From contig JBBPTG010000422.1 of the NCBI GenBank assembly GCA_038093975.1, positions 1-14,775 on the forward strand: a stretch of 14,775 nt of DNA, written 5' to 3'. A program made the position numbers and the translations under genes. The notes beneath the pieces were generated by a model. The model was not told the origin of the DNA. It saw only the letters and a list, made by a program, of their open reading frames with translations, and did not search any database. How positions within the stretch are numbered: position 1 is the stretch's first letter; each line of letters starts with the position of its first letter. The DNA is from Chalciporus piperatus (Eukaryota; Basidiomycota; Agaricomycetes; Boletales; Boletaceae). This document shows, one piece after another, positions 1-7,125 of the stretch.

Positions 1-2176
1 TGTCATCGGCGTTGATGGGAAAGTGATCAGCACGCCTAGATAAGGCATCGGGACCGGCGAGGGATGAGCCAGGAACATGAATCATTTTCAGGTCAAAGTC
101 AGCAAGATCGAGGAGCCAGCGGGCTTGCTGACGGTTTAGATTCTGGGGTTGGCGGAAGTAGGTCAGGTTTTTGTGATCAGTGAAGACTTGGACAGGGAAG
201 GGAGAGCTGTGGAGATAATGTCGCCAGGTTTTGAGTGCACGGATCACGGCGAGGAGTTCACGATCATAGATATCGTAGTTCCGTTCAGCGTCACCAAAGG
301 ATTGGGAGAGGTAGGAACAGGGGTGCCAATCGCCGTTGGCGTCAGTTTGGAGGAGTATACCTCCAGAGGCAAATTTAGAGGCGTCGGTTGCGATGGCGAA
401 GGGTTTGGAAAGGTCTGGGAAGCGTAAGACGGGTTTCGCCAGGAACATCTGTTTTAGACGGGCAAAGGCATCTTGGCAGGCATTGTTCCAGTCCCATCGA
501 TGATCCTTTTTGGTCAGATCGATCAACTTGAAAGGGCGGGCGACTAAGGAGTAATTTGGGATAAAGCGTCGATAGAAGTTGGCAAAGCCAAGGAATGAGC
601 GAACTTCTTTGACGGTAGTGGGAATGGGCCATTGAGAGATGCCGTCGAGTTTGACGGGATCCATGGCAAGCTCTCCGGGGCAGACAATCATGCCAAGATA
701 TTCTACTTCGTTTACGGCGAAGTTGCATTTCTCTAAACGAAGATGGAGATCTAGCTCTTGCATCCGTTCGAGGACTCGTTGTGTGCGAGCGGTGTGAGTA
801 GCATCGTCGGGAGAAAAGATGAGAAGGTCGTCCATATAGATGACAAGCCACCCTTCAGCTATCATGTCTCGAAAAGAGTCGTTCATGAAGCGCTGGAAGG
901 TGGCTGGGGAGTTGTTCAGTCCGAAGAACATCACAGTCGGTTCAAAGAGGCCTTTGTGGGTGAGGAAAGCGGCTTTCCACTGGTGTCCGTCTTTGATGCG
1001 GACATTGTTGTAACCCCATCGCACATCAAACTTGGTAAAGACTTTGGCGTCTTTCAATTTGTCGACGAGATCCCCGATGAGGGGAAGTGGGTACGCGTCT
1101 CGGGTAGTATGTTCATTGAGATATCGATAGTCTTGGCAAGGGCGGAGTTTTCCATCTTTCTTCTTGACGAAGAAGAAGGGGGATGCCTGGGGGGAATTGG
1201 AAGGACGTATCTTTCCCGTACGCAGGTTCTCTTCGAGGAAGTCTTCTGTGGCTTTCTTTTCATCCGGAGATAGCGGATAAAGTTTTCCAATTGTAGGGGC
1301 GAAGGATTCCTTCAGGTTAATCTCGTGGTCATAAACCCGAGATGGAGGAAGGTGACCAGCTGAGGGTTCATCGAAAACCGAGGCATATCTGGCATATTCT
1401 TTTGGGAGGATAGGTTTGGGTTTAGCCAGTTCGGCTGCGATTGCGAGTTCAGTAGCTTGGGTAAGGCGAGCGACAACATGATTGGGGACAAAGCGTGACC
1501 CGCAACGAATAATGCGGTTTAGGGTATGGTTTTCGTAAGCGCGGTTAAGAAAGGTGGATTCAGTTTCGGAGTCCAGGTAGTCATAGAGTTGTTGATCGAC
1601 TTCCGGGGTTACATAAGAGTGTCGAGGAGGAGGGGTAGGTCGAGTGAAGAGTTGGTCGTTGGGTTTACAGGCTGCAGCATGTATGGTATACAACTTCTTT
1701 GACTCGTCGATGGACTCCGACAGCGACAGGGTACGTCGGCGCCAATCGATGGTTGGATTAGCTTTTTCAAGCCATGGGAGTCCTAGGATGACGTTCTCGT
1801 TTCCGCAATTCATGACGTGGAAGATTACTTCTTGTGCGATTCCTTCGATGTCAAGGGAGAGAGTGGTGGTAAAGAGTATCATCCCGCTTTTGTTTGCAGT
1901 CTGGTCGACGTTTCGGACTCGAATAGGGGTTTCAAGTCGAGTAGTGGGGATTCGATTTCTTCGTATAAAGCCCCAGTCGATACAGGAGATGTCTGCGCCG
2001 CTATCAATGAGGGCGTGGGTTTCGACGGTTTTCATCGTGTGCGAGGGAACAATAATCTGTATGGGAATTTGCATAGAGCGCTTTCGCGACTTTACAAGTA
2101 CAGGTGCACACGTGATTGGGGAAGCTTGCGTCGGCAGAGCTTCCCAGTCTAAAAACCCTTTGTGACAAAGGCTACT
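1..2176 (-). CDS. pol: Element 1 Pol: aspartic protease, reverse transcriptase, RNase H (partial; runs off the left edge)
   Basis: This is one uninterrupted minus-strand frame of about 725 codons; no stop triplet occurs from 2176 to the edge. It has no useful ATG at its beginning, which fits expression by frameshift from gag. Motifs in order are: the retroviral-type protease active site LIDSGAD (catalytic Asp at 2005-2003) followed by an ILG-P-W motif; reverse transcriptase with the KKKDGK/QDYRYLN region, FDVRWGY (first Asp) and the catalytic YMDD box (838-827); the connection segment with FLGFANFYRRFI; and RNase H with a TDASKFA Asp, a DREL Glu, a TDHKNL Asp and the closing PDALSRR Asp (49-47). 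The last visible residues lie just past RNase H, so integrase is not visible. The enzyme copies element RNA to DNA in virus-like particles. Shadow frames on both strands overlap this gene and are not real. Confidence 0.93.
2119..2158 (-). promoter_or_regulatory. Candidate -1 ribosomal frameshift signal at the gag-pol junction, element 1
   Basis: In the Gag frame the codons read AAG GGT TTT TAG, so the heptamer G GGT TTT (2158-2152) matches X XXY YYZ directly before the gag stop. A -1 slip gives GGG TTT TTA and enters the pol frame, which is open from 2176. A 6-nt spacer (2151-2146) is followed by a perfect 8-bp stem, GGGAAGCT (2145-2138) with AGCTTCCC (2126-2119), closing an 11-nt loop. Slippery site, spacing and hairpin are all as expected for retroviral and sushi-group frameshifting. 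Efficiency cannot be judged from sequence. Confidence 0.8.
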
Positions 2177-3057
2177 TTACGAACGGTGGTTTCATCCTCA
2201 TCATCTATCTCGATCAGCGAGGGAATTTCTTCCTCAACCTTCTGAACCTTCTTCGGGGTTTTCTGGTTCGAGGAGAACTCTGGGCAGGCGTTGGACCGAT
2301 GTCCAGCTTTCCTGCAGCGGAAGCAGAGCCCTTTCTCCTGGCAGCGTTTCCGCTCTTCAGGAGTGAGTTTGGAGATACGGATGACGTCGACGTCCATGGC
2401 ATTGGGGTCCCTGGCAGGGGTAGAGTGGTTGGTGGAGGAGAACGGACGGAATGGCTTGGCAGGGTTGCGATTGCGATTCGCGATTTCATTGGCGTGTTCC
2501 CATTGGGTCTAGAATTGGGTAGTGCGTTTGTACCAATCCTCAATTGTGGTAGGGACAGTGTCCATGCTGTTGACTCGTCTCATGAGGGAGACGGGTATGC
2601 CTGCGGAAAAGTATCCGATTAGGACATTGCTATCGGTGATGCCTGATAAGGCGACTTGATTCTGGACACTCGAAATGAATTCTGGGAGGGAGGGAGAATA
2701 CTCTCCATTCTTGAGAGGTTTCATTCGTTTGGTGGAGAGCCAGGCGACGGCGTTTCCTACGGTGTCATGGTGTTTGAATGCGGTTTCGAAATCAGTGATA
2801 AACTGAGCCCAGGTTCCCATTGTGACTGTGGCACCGGTGATGGCCTTGCGGCGGAAGGTGGCAGCCCAAGTGGCTGCTGATCCTTTGGACATGTAAGATA
2901 GCGCAAAGGCGATCTTCTTGGGGTCGGTGTTGTATACGTCACCATTGACAGTGAGATAGAATTGAATGGAATTCATCCAAGCAGTGCTCTTTTCAAAGGA
3001 GCCATCAAAGGCGTCTGGGGCTCCGATGCGGAGTTCGGTGGGTTTGGAGGACGACAT
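2149..3057 (-). pseudogene. gag: Element 1 Gag with one in-frame TAG
   Basis: From ATG at 3057 the frame encodes 302 codons ending in TAG at 2151-2149. Residues 1-182 are a capsid-like Ty3/Gypsy Gag region with repeated Trp and aromatic positions. Codon 183 is TAG (2511-2509), after which the same frame continues without a break. Residues about 221-258 lead to a CCHC zinc knuckle, CFRCRKAGHRSNAC (Cys245 to Cys258), and then a Lys- and Glu-rich tail that ends at the frameshift site. Gag forms the particle shell and the knuckle binds element RNA. The TAG most simply reads as a single nonsense mutation (CAG to TAG would do), since coding character is preserved on both sides. Stop read-through is possible, but the local context is not a known read-through signal. 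Confidence 0.85.
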
Positions 3058-3479
3058 GGGTTTTACAAAGGTACTAGTAGGGGGTACCTGATATGCTCCA
3101 GGTGCAAATGCGGGCGCGGGAAGGGAAGGAGTAGGGAAAGCTGGGGTTCGTGGGGGAGCAGGCGACAGGGAACTGTGGAGCTCTTCGGGATATTGGGGTC
3201 GGTGACGGTGGTGTTGGTGACCTTGGGATGGTTACAGCTGAGGAAAATTTGTGGGAGAGGTGAAGGGTTTCTTCTTGTTCCTCTTGGGTGGTGATTGGTT
3301 CGTCGTAAAGATCCGAGGTGTCGTAGGGGTTAGAGGGATCTTCCTCTTCAGGTGAGCCCGAGTCAGAAGATTCGGGGTTCTGTGGATTAGCGGTCTCTCG
3401 TGGGGGGCCCCAGCGAGAGGTGTCGAGGCGAGGTCGTTGGGAAATGGTGGAGGTCTACAGCGAAGGTAGCCTTCAGGGG
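3058..3479 (-). other. Element 1 leader with an upstream open frame ending 16 nt before gag
   Basis: Between the PBS and the gag ATG one minus-strand frame is open from 3454 to a TAG at 3076-3074 (127 codons) and has no ATG. Its first part is acidic and Ser/Pro-rich (stretches such as ESSDSGSPEEEDPSNPYD), which looks coding rather than random. The gag frame itself is also open, from 3231 down to the ATG at 3057, and is Pro-rich there. Either Gag once had an N-terminal extension that now needs a one-base shift, or this is a small ORF upstream of gag comparable to ORF0 of element 2. The data do not separate these. Confidence 0.45.
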
Positions 3480-3491
3480 TAACTTAGACCT
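3480..3491 (-). other. Element 1 primer-binding site, self-priming type
   Basis: After the LTR end (3494) come two bases and then AGGTCTAAGTTA (3491-3480). This does not begin with TGG as a tRNA-complementary PBS would. It is the exact reverse complement of TAACTTAGACCT inside the same LTR (3681-3670), 32 nt downstream of the TATA box. The 5' end of the transcript could therefore fold back and prime minus-strand DNA, as established for Tf1 of fission yeast. Confidence 0.75.
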
Positions 3492-3669
3492 TTTGTTACG
3501 CTTGTACCGGGTAGGTCAAAGCGTAGACGCAAAAGCCTAGTCAAGGACAAGGGTTTCAAGGTAGCCTAACGATGGGATGTCCACGTTAAGGCCTAGCGTC
3601 CGTTCAAGAGTGGGACGGTGACTCTCAGAGGGTTCAAAGGAAGCGAGGAATGACCAAGCTAGATTGTGT

Positions 3670-3681
3670 AGGTCTAAGTTA
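3670..3681 (-). other. Self-primer segment near the predicted transcript start, element 1
   Basis: TAACTTAGACCT on the minus strand pairs without mismatch with the PBS at 3491-3480. Its distance from the TATA box (32 nt from the first T) is where transcription should begin, so it would form the first bases of the genomic RNA. Confidence 0.72.
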
Positions 3682-3705
3682 GGGTTACAGGAGGAAACTC
3701 GAGGG

Positions 3706-3713
3706 TTTATATA
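3706..3713 (-). promoter_or_regulatory. TATA box of the element 1 LTR
   Basis: TATATAAA lies on the minus strand, within a TTATATAAACCC context, 32 nt upstream of the self-primer segment and 212 nt upstream of the LTR 3' end. It would mark the U3 end and drive the genomic transcript toward gag. Confidence 0.7.
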
Positions 3714-3809
3714 AGTGAAGAAACGAGTTAAGGGCAGGCATAGAACAAGTCAGAATATGTAGGAACAAGTCATGACGAATAGGAATGAGTCATGCTCGGT
3801 AAGCATACG

Positions 3810-3834
3810 AGTCAGCGATGACGAATCGCTGACT
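3810..3834. repeat. Perfect 9-bp inverted repeat in the U3 of the element 1 LTR
   Basis: AGTCAGCGA (3810-3818) and TCGCTGACT (3826-3834) are exact reverse complements around a 7-nt spacer. It lies about 100 bp upstream of the TATA box, so it may be a dyad for a dimeric regulator. No known factor is assigned. Confidence 0.5.
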
Positions 3835-3932
3835 AAAGCAAGGTAAGAAATGAGAGGCCTAGGCAGGACTCGAACCAGCGAGTAGGACTTAGTACAAGGT
3901 AATAGGGAAGGAAAGAATGAGTGATCGTAACA

Positions 3933-5115
3933 CCTTCTCCCCTGATGGCGCGAGGATAGTGTCGGGCTCGTATGATCATACCATTCAGCTATGGGATGCG
4001 GCGACACATCAACAGGTTGGCGGTCCATTCACTGGTCACACGGAACCAGTCTCGTCGGTCGCATGGTCCCCGAACGGGAGGTTGATTGCATCAGGCTCCT
4101 ACGATGGGACAATCCGGTTTGGGAATCCCGAAACTGGCTCACAACTCGGTGATCCTCTGCGAGGACATCAGGGTTTGATCAACTCGGTCACATTTTCCTT
4201 CGATGGCAAGCACCTTGTATCAGGCTCAGGTGATCACACTGTACGAGTTTGGGATCTTGCATCCCGCTTGCAGGTTGGAAGCCCACTTGCAGACCACACA
4301 GGCTCCGTCAGCTCGGTTGCAAGGGACATGAAGTTCACTTCGCAGCTCGAGAGTGCCCTAGCTGGGGAGTTGAACCCAATTGTTTCGGTCACATTCCTCG
4401 AGGATACCAAGCAGGTCATATCGGGATCACGCAATGGCACTATCCAGACCTGGGATGTGCTGACTGGTATGCCAGTCGGCACTCCTCTCTATATTCAATC
4501 CACCTCAGTCTCAGCGGTCGCATTCTTAGCAGTGAGAAAATGGGCCGTGCTTGCACTGGAAGATCATTCCATCCAAGTCTGGTCTATTGAAACACGATCA
4601 CAAGTTGGTGTCTCTCTTCGTGGAGATGATGCTTCGATCCGCTCAGTAGCAATCTCGGAAGATGCAAAGACAATCGCGTCAGGCTCAGGTGATGGAACTA
4701 TTCAATTATGGAGCACTGAGACGTGGTTGCCTATCGGGGAACCCTGCAAAGGACACACGAAATGGGTCGAGTCTGTGGCATTCTTACCAGAGAGTAGGAT
4801 TGTTGTGTCGGGTTCAGGCGATCGCACAGTTCGTTTATGGGATGCTGACTCGGGATCATCACTTGGGAAACCTCTTGCCGGGCATACAGGACCTGTCCTG
4901 TCTGTTGCCTCGTCGCCCAACGGAAAGTACGTTGCATCGGGTGCGCGCAATTGCATGTCCGACTCTGGGACGTGGGCAAGGGCTCGTGTCTTGGTGAACT
5001 CAAAGGGCACAAGAGCTTGGTCACCTCGGTCGCATTTTCGCCTACTAGCCGACACATCATCTCGGGTTCCGACGACCACTATACGTGGGGATGGGCAATG
5101 CCCAGCCAAATTTGA
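3933..5115 (+). pseudogene. WD40-repeat protein gene fragment, interrupted by element 1 and frameshifted
   Basis: About nine WD40 repeats can be read. Most have the SGS-DxTIxLWD core and end with a GH before the next repeat (for example TIQLWD, TVRVWD, TVRLWD). The frame begins inside a repeat: FSPDGARIVSGS starts immediately after the LTR, and the completing bases of the preceding residues are lost into the insertion, so the ATG at 3917 is an artefact of LTR sequence. Repeat 2 has lost its WD (FGN), and repeat 4 carries an odd insertion. Near 4945-4952 the frame changes by a net one-base loss: the blade resumes as HVRLWDVGKG in the next frame and continues through another repeat to TGA at 5113-5115. 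Such beta-propellers bind partner proteins and in agaricomycetes often follow NACHT-type NTPase domains, but no such domain is visible here. The gene is broken at both ends. Confidence 0.85.
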
Positions 5116-5637
5116 ACTCCGCCCGTGGATTCCTCGTCGCATAAAGAAGTGTCCCAGACGAACACCGACACCTGGAGGCTCAGGATCCACGAATCGTGAA
5201 AACTTTATATGGAGACTTAGGTACAAAATGTTAAGGTGGTTGCAACCAATGTAAAATATCTTTTGAAAGTGCAAGGTTGAACAGGGAATACTCGTAAAGA
5301 CACATCTCCACTTCAAATTACCTATTTCTTTTACATCGAATGCAATCAGAACATGAAAAAACTCACATCCCGATACAAAAACTTACACCCCGAATGCCAT
5401 CAATAGTCTTCCCGTGGGGCGAACATCCAACACTCCATATTGTGCTGACTAAGCTGATGCGAGCGTGCCATTGGACGCGTCAAGACACAATCTAGTTACT
5501 AGCGCCTTCTCGTTCTCGTTCTCGACAACTACGACGACAAGAAGCGCCGACACCAATTGCATGTGTTGCGTTGGGGTTCCCATTCGTGATTTGTTCGTCG
5601 CCCTCACCCTCATATGTAAACGCGAACGGAAACGCGA
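5116..5637. other. Spacer with no recognisable gene
   Basis: The region holds the former 3' end of the WD40 gene (the shifted frame can be read to 5254 but has no WD40 character), then AT-rich sequence to about 5450 and a short pyrimidine-rich CTCGTT-type repeat near 5508-5525. Short open frames on both strands at 5449-5695 are low-complexity and overlap the LTR start. Nothing here supports a gene or RNA. Confidence 0.6.
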
Positions 5638-5740
5638 TGTTACGAACGCTCCATTCCTTATCCTAATCATCCCTACATTCCATTACGCTTACTAGGTTTC
5701 TCTTCATTTCTTGGACTTAGTCGTTTCACTTTCTCTTTTG

Positions 5741-5983
5741 TTATCTTATCTTATCGTGTCACGTGACTTACTTACATAAGCTAGGTCTAGACCTTCGCTT
5801 ACTACTGATGACTCACCGCTCACTCGTCAGCATCAGTCAGCATTACTCATCATATGACTCACGCTTACTCATTCCGCAGTAGAGCTAGTTACGCTATTGG
5901 CTAGTAGTCAGTATGAGTCATACCCAGTCACCTACGATAAGGTTTAGCCACAACATGTACAAACATTGACAATAGTATATAAA
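5741..5983 (+). promoter_or_regulatory. Promoter of the element 2 5' LTR
   Basis: In order: three abutting TTATC pentamers (5741-5755, that is GATAA on the other strand, GATA-factor type); the palindrome TCACGTGA (5759-5766, E-box); three TGACTCA bZIP sites; an inverted CCAAT box ATTGG (5896-5900); and TATATAAA (5976-5983). The same order is kept in the solo LTR although the rest has diverged, which argues for function. GATA and bZIP (Gcn4/Cpc1-like) factors act in nitrogen and amino-acid responses in fungi, so nutrient control is a reasonable inference. Confidence 0.65.
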
Positions 5984-6010
5984 CCCGGGTCGACAAGCAC
6001 TGGACTCTCC

Positions 6011-6021
6011 AGTCTTGTTCT
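6011..6021 (+). other. Self-primer segment near the predicted transcript start, element 2
   Basis: AGTCTTGTTCT lies 35 nt downstream of the first T of TATATAAA. It is the exact reverse complement of the PBS at 6115-6125, with no pairing beyond the 11 bp on either side. The same 11 bases are kept in the solo LTR (6967-6977). Confidence 0.75.
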
Positions 6022-6076
6022 CCTGGAGTTTCCTCATCGAACCTCAGCCAAGTTCATCGGCTCGCTATTGTCTACT

Positions 6077-6145
6077 GTGAGTCTTAGCTCTTAGTTGAGT
6101 TGAGTCGTTTCATTAGAACAAGACTAATATTTTCTTTTGTCTTAG
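6077..6145 (+). other. Candidate 69-nt intron spanning the LTR/leader junction
   Basis: The donor is GTGAGT (6077-6082), a CTAAT branch-like site is at 6124-6128, and the acceptor is TTAG ending at 6145, with a TTTTCTTTTGTC pyrimidine tract between. Size and signals fit basidiomycete introns. Splicing would remove the PBS, so a spliced RNA could be translated but not reverse-transcribed. Signals only; no transcript evidence. Confidence 0.4.
6115..6125 (+). other. Element 2 primer-binding site, self-priming type
   Basis: AGAACAAGACT begins two bases after the LTR end CA (6111-6112). It lacks the TGG start of a tRNA-complementary PBS and pairs perfectly over 11 nt with the predicted RNA 5' end (6011-6021). 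Tf1 likewise uses the first 11 bases of its own mRNA as primer. The 2-nt gap is the same in element 1. Confidence 0.78.
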
Positions 6146-6197
6146 CGTCTCGTCGCTACCACACGTGTCTTGTACGCCACTCCATCGTTGATCACAA

Positions 6198-6261
6198 GTG
6201 GGTACTGCGCTGCTTGTTCGCGCCTCGTCATCGCTGACCTTGTTTTTGAATAAGTGTCTAG
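6198..6261 (+). other. Candidate 64-nt intron before ORF0
   Basis: GTGGGT donor (6198-6203), CTGAC branch-like site (6234-6238) and TAG acceptor (6259-6261). Removing it takes out the TAA (6251-6253) that otherwise precedes ORF0 and would join the frame to an upstream exon, but no in-frame ATG was found there. The alternative is that ORF0 began with ATG at 6254, where the sequence now reads GTG. Confidence 0.35.
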
Positions 6262-6495
6262 CAACCCCGCCGCATCTCAGCGCGCCGCGTCCCCTGTACC
6301 TTCCATCCAGTGGAACGGTATACTTGATCTCCCCGCCGTCGAGAACAACCTCGACTTCGCCAGCGTCATCAGAAACCTCGAGAGAGCTACAGAGGTCTTC
6401 CCCGGCTTCACCAACATCATCGACGACCTCGAACGAGAGAACGCTCGTCTCCAGGAAGACTACGCTCGTACTCAGGCGTTACACGCAGAGAGACA

Positions 6496-6500
6496 GAGAG
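6496..6500 (+). repeat. Target-site duplication of the solo LTR, left copy (GAGAG)
   Basis: GAGAG at 6496-6500 is repeated at 7126-7130 on the other side of the LTR; 5 bp is the Ty3/Gypsy norm. Because the target is an AG-rich run, the exact limits could shift by a base or two. Confidence 0.8.
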
Positions 6501-6604
6501 TGTTACGAACGCTCAGTTCCTTATCCTAGTCTTTCCTAGACTTCACTACGCTTACTACGTTTCTCTTTCACTTTTGCACTTAGTCGCTTTCTCTCCCTTT
6601 TCTG

Positions 6605-6940
6605 TTATCTTATCTTATCAAGATCACATCACGTGACCTGCTGACATCAGCTAGGTCTAGCCTTTCGCTTACGTAACGTGGCTGTGCGTGGCTGTGCACT
6701 TTCCCCACTGTCCATGACTCATACCGAGTCACCATGACTCAGACTCTTATTGACTCATTATGACTCACCGTGACTCATACTGACTCACGCTGACTCATCT
6801 CGCTTCCTAGTCATATACGCTATTGGCTGTTACTCGCCATGACTCATATCTAGTCATACCTAGTCATATAGTTAAGGTTTACTAGTCATATAGTTAAGGT
6901 TTAGCCACAACATGTACAAACACTGTCAATAGTATATAAA
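6605..6940 (+). promoter_or_regulatory. Promoter of the solo LTR with a TGACTCA array
   Basis: Three abutting TTATC (6605-6619), TCACGTGA (6629-6636), eight perfect TGACTCA starting at 6715, 6735, 6751, 6761, 6771, 6781, 6791 and 6840, an inverted CCAAT box (ATTGG 6822-6826) and TATATAAA (6933-6940). Five of the TGACTCA sites (6751-6797) are spaced exactly 10 bp apart, about one helical turn. TGACTCA is the classic Gcn4/AP-1-type bZIP site. Confidence 0.7.
6861..6903 (+). repeat. 22-bp tandem duplication in the solo LTR
   Basis: TAGTCATATAGTTAAGGTTT(A) occurs at 6861-6881 and again at 6883-6903 with one base between. The 5' LTR has a single related copy just before its GGTTTAGCCACAACATG block, so this is a recent local duplication. 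Confidence 0.75.
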
Positions 6941-7125
6941 CCCGGGTTGACAAGCACTGGCTCTCCAGTCTTGTTCTCCTGGAGTTTCCTCTTCTTGAAC
7001 TTCATGGGCCAAGCGCTCCTGCTTGCCTAGTCTGATCCTCAGCTCTAGTTACTGAGTTGATGTGGTTCCACTAGGGCATGTTGTCTGATGATAGCGCTAG
7101 CTCTTGATTGAGTTGAGTCGTTTCA

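Larger units (their letters stand above)
1..3932 (-). mobile_element. Element 1: Ty3/Gypsy (Tf1/sushi-like) LTR retrotransposon, 5' part
   Basis: Reading on the minus strand, the order is 5' LTR (3932-3494), a PBS two bases later, a 0.44-kb leader, gag (3057-2149) and pol (from about 2176 to the window edge). Pol order is protease, reverse transcriptase, RNase H; integrase and the 3' LTR must lie outside the window. The LTR has matching termini TGTTACG...CGTAACA. The element lies inside a WD40 gene, and the five bases after its LTR (3933-3937, CCTTC) are the expected target duplication, though the partner copy is off the window. Pol is open throughout, so the insertion may be fairly young, but gag carries one in-frame stop. 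Confidence 0.9.
3494..3932 (-). repeat. Element 1 5' LTR (439 bp)
   Basis: The minus strand reads TGTTACGATC... to ...CAAGCGTAACA, giving 7-bp inverted termini TGTTACG/CGTAACA with the TG...CA ends required for integration. It holds a TATA box (3713-3706), one perfect TGACTCA bZIP-type site (3792-3786) and the self-primer segment (3681-3670). The left boundary is fixed by the leader that follows it. The right boundary is fixed by the abrupt start of WD40 coding sequence at 3933. Confidence 0.88.
5638..6112 (+). repeat. Element 2 5' LTR (475 bp)
   Basis: It begins TGTTACGAACGCTC and ends GAGTCGTTTCA. Both ends are fixed by comparison with the solo LTR at 6501-7125, whose target duplication defines its limits. 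The two share blocks around the start, the GATA repeats, the CACGTG motif, the CCAAT/TATA region and the end. This copy is 150 bp shorter, mainly because it lacks most of the TGACTCA array: it has three perfect sites (5809-5815, 5855-5861, and 5914-5920 inverted). The right end is confirmed by the self-priming PBS two bases later. Confidence 0.85.
6501..7125 (+). repeat. Solo LTR (625 bp) of the element 2 family inserted in ORF0
   Basis: It begins TGTTACGAACGCTC and ends GAGTCGTTTCA, like the 5' LTR at 5638-6112, and is flanked by GAGAG on both sides. No internal element sequence accompanies it, so it is a solo LTR left by recombination between the two LTRs of a full insertion. Precise removal restores one reading frame in ORF0. 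It is longer than the 5' LTR, with an expanded TGACTCA array and a 22-bp tandem duplication. TATA (6933-6940) and the 11-nt self-primer motif (6967-6977) are conserved, so it may still be an active promoter. Confidence 0.88.

Noticed and set aside
375..851. Minus-strand 158-codon open frame inside element 1 pol
   Set aside because: It is the +1 shadow of the reverse transcriptase frame; the YMDD box and all motifs are in the other frame.
2509..2511. Programmed stop read-through in element 1 gag
   Set aside because: The context after TAG is not a known read-through signal, and the frameshift at 2158 already accounts for Gag-Pol synthesis; nonsense mutation is simpler.
3866..3876. GGTTCGAGTCC on the minus strand, a perfect pol III B-box/tRNA T-arm motif
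   Set aside because: No A-box at the right distance, no acceptor stem or cloverleaf, and it sits inside the U3 of an LTR; probably chance or a tiny tRNA-like remnant.
3917..3932. ATG at 3917 as the start of the WD40 protein
   Set aside because: These bases are the LTR end of element 1; WD40 coding begins at 3933 in mid-repeat.
5449..5695. Short open frames on both strands before the element 2 LTR
   Set aside because: Low-complexity Ser/Thr and Arg runs, extending into the LTR, with no domain or conserved feature.
6007..6028. Hairpin CTCCAG...CTGGAG around the self-primer segment
   Set aside because: It is conserved in both LTRs, but if transcription starts near 6011 its left arm is mostly not in the RNA, so it is not counted as an RNA element.
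6715..6846. TGACTCA array as a CRISPR or satellite repeat
   Set aside because: Seven-base units in a 10-bp rhythm with variable 3-bp spacers inside an LTR promoter; no cas genes and a eukaryotic context.
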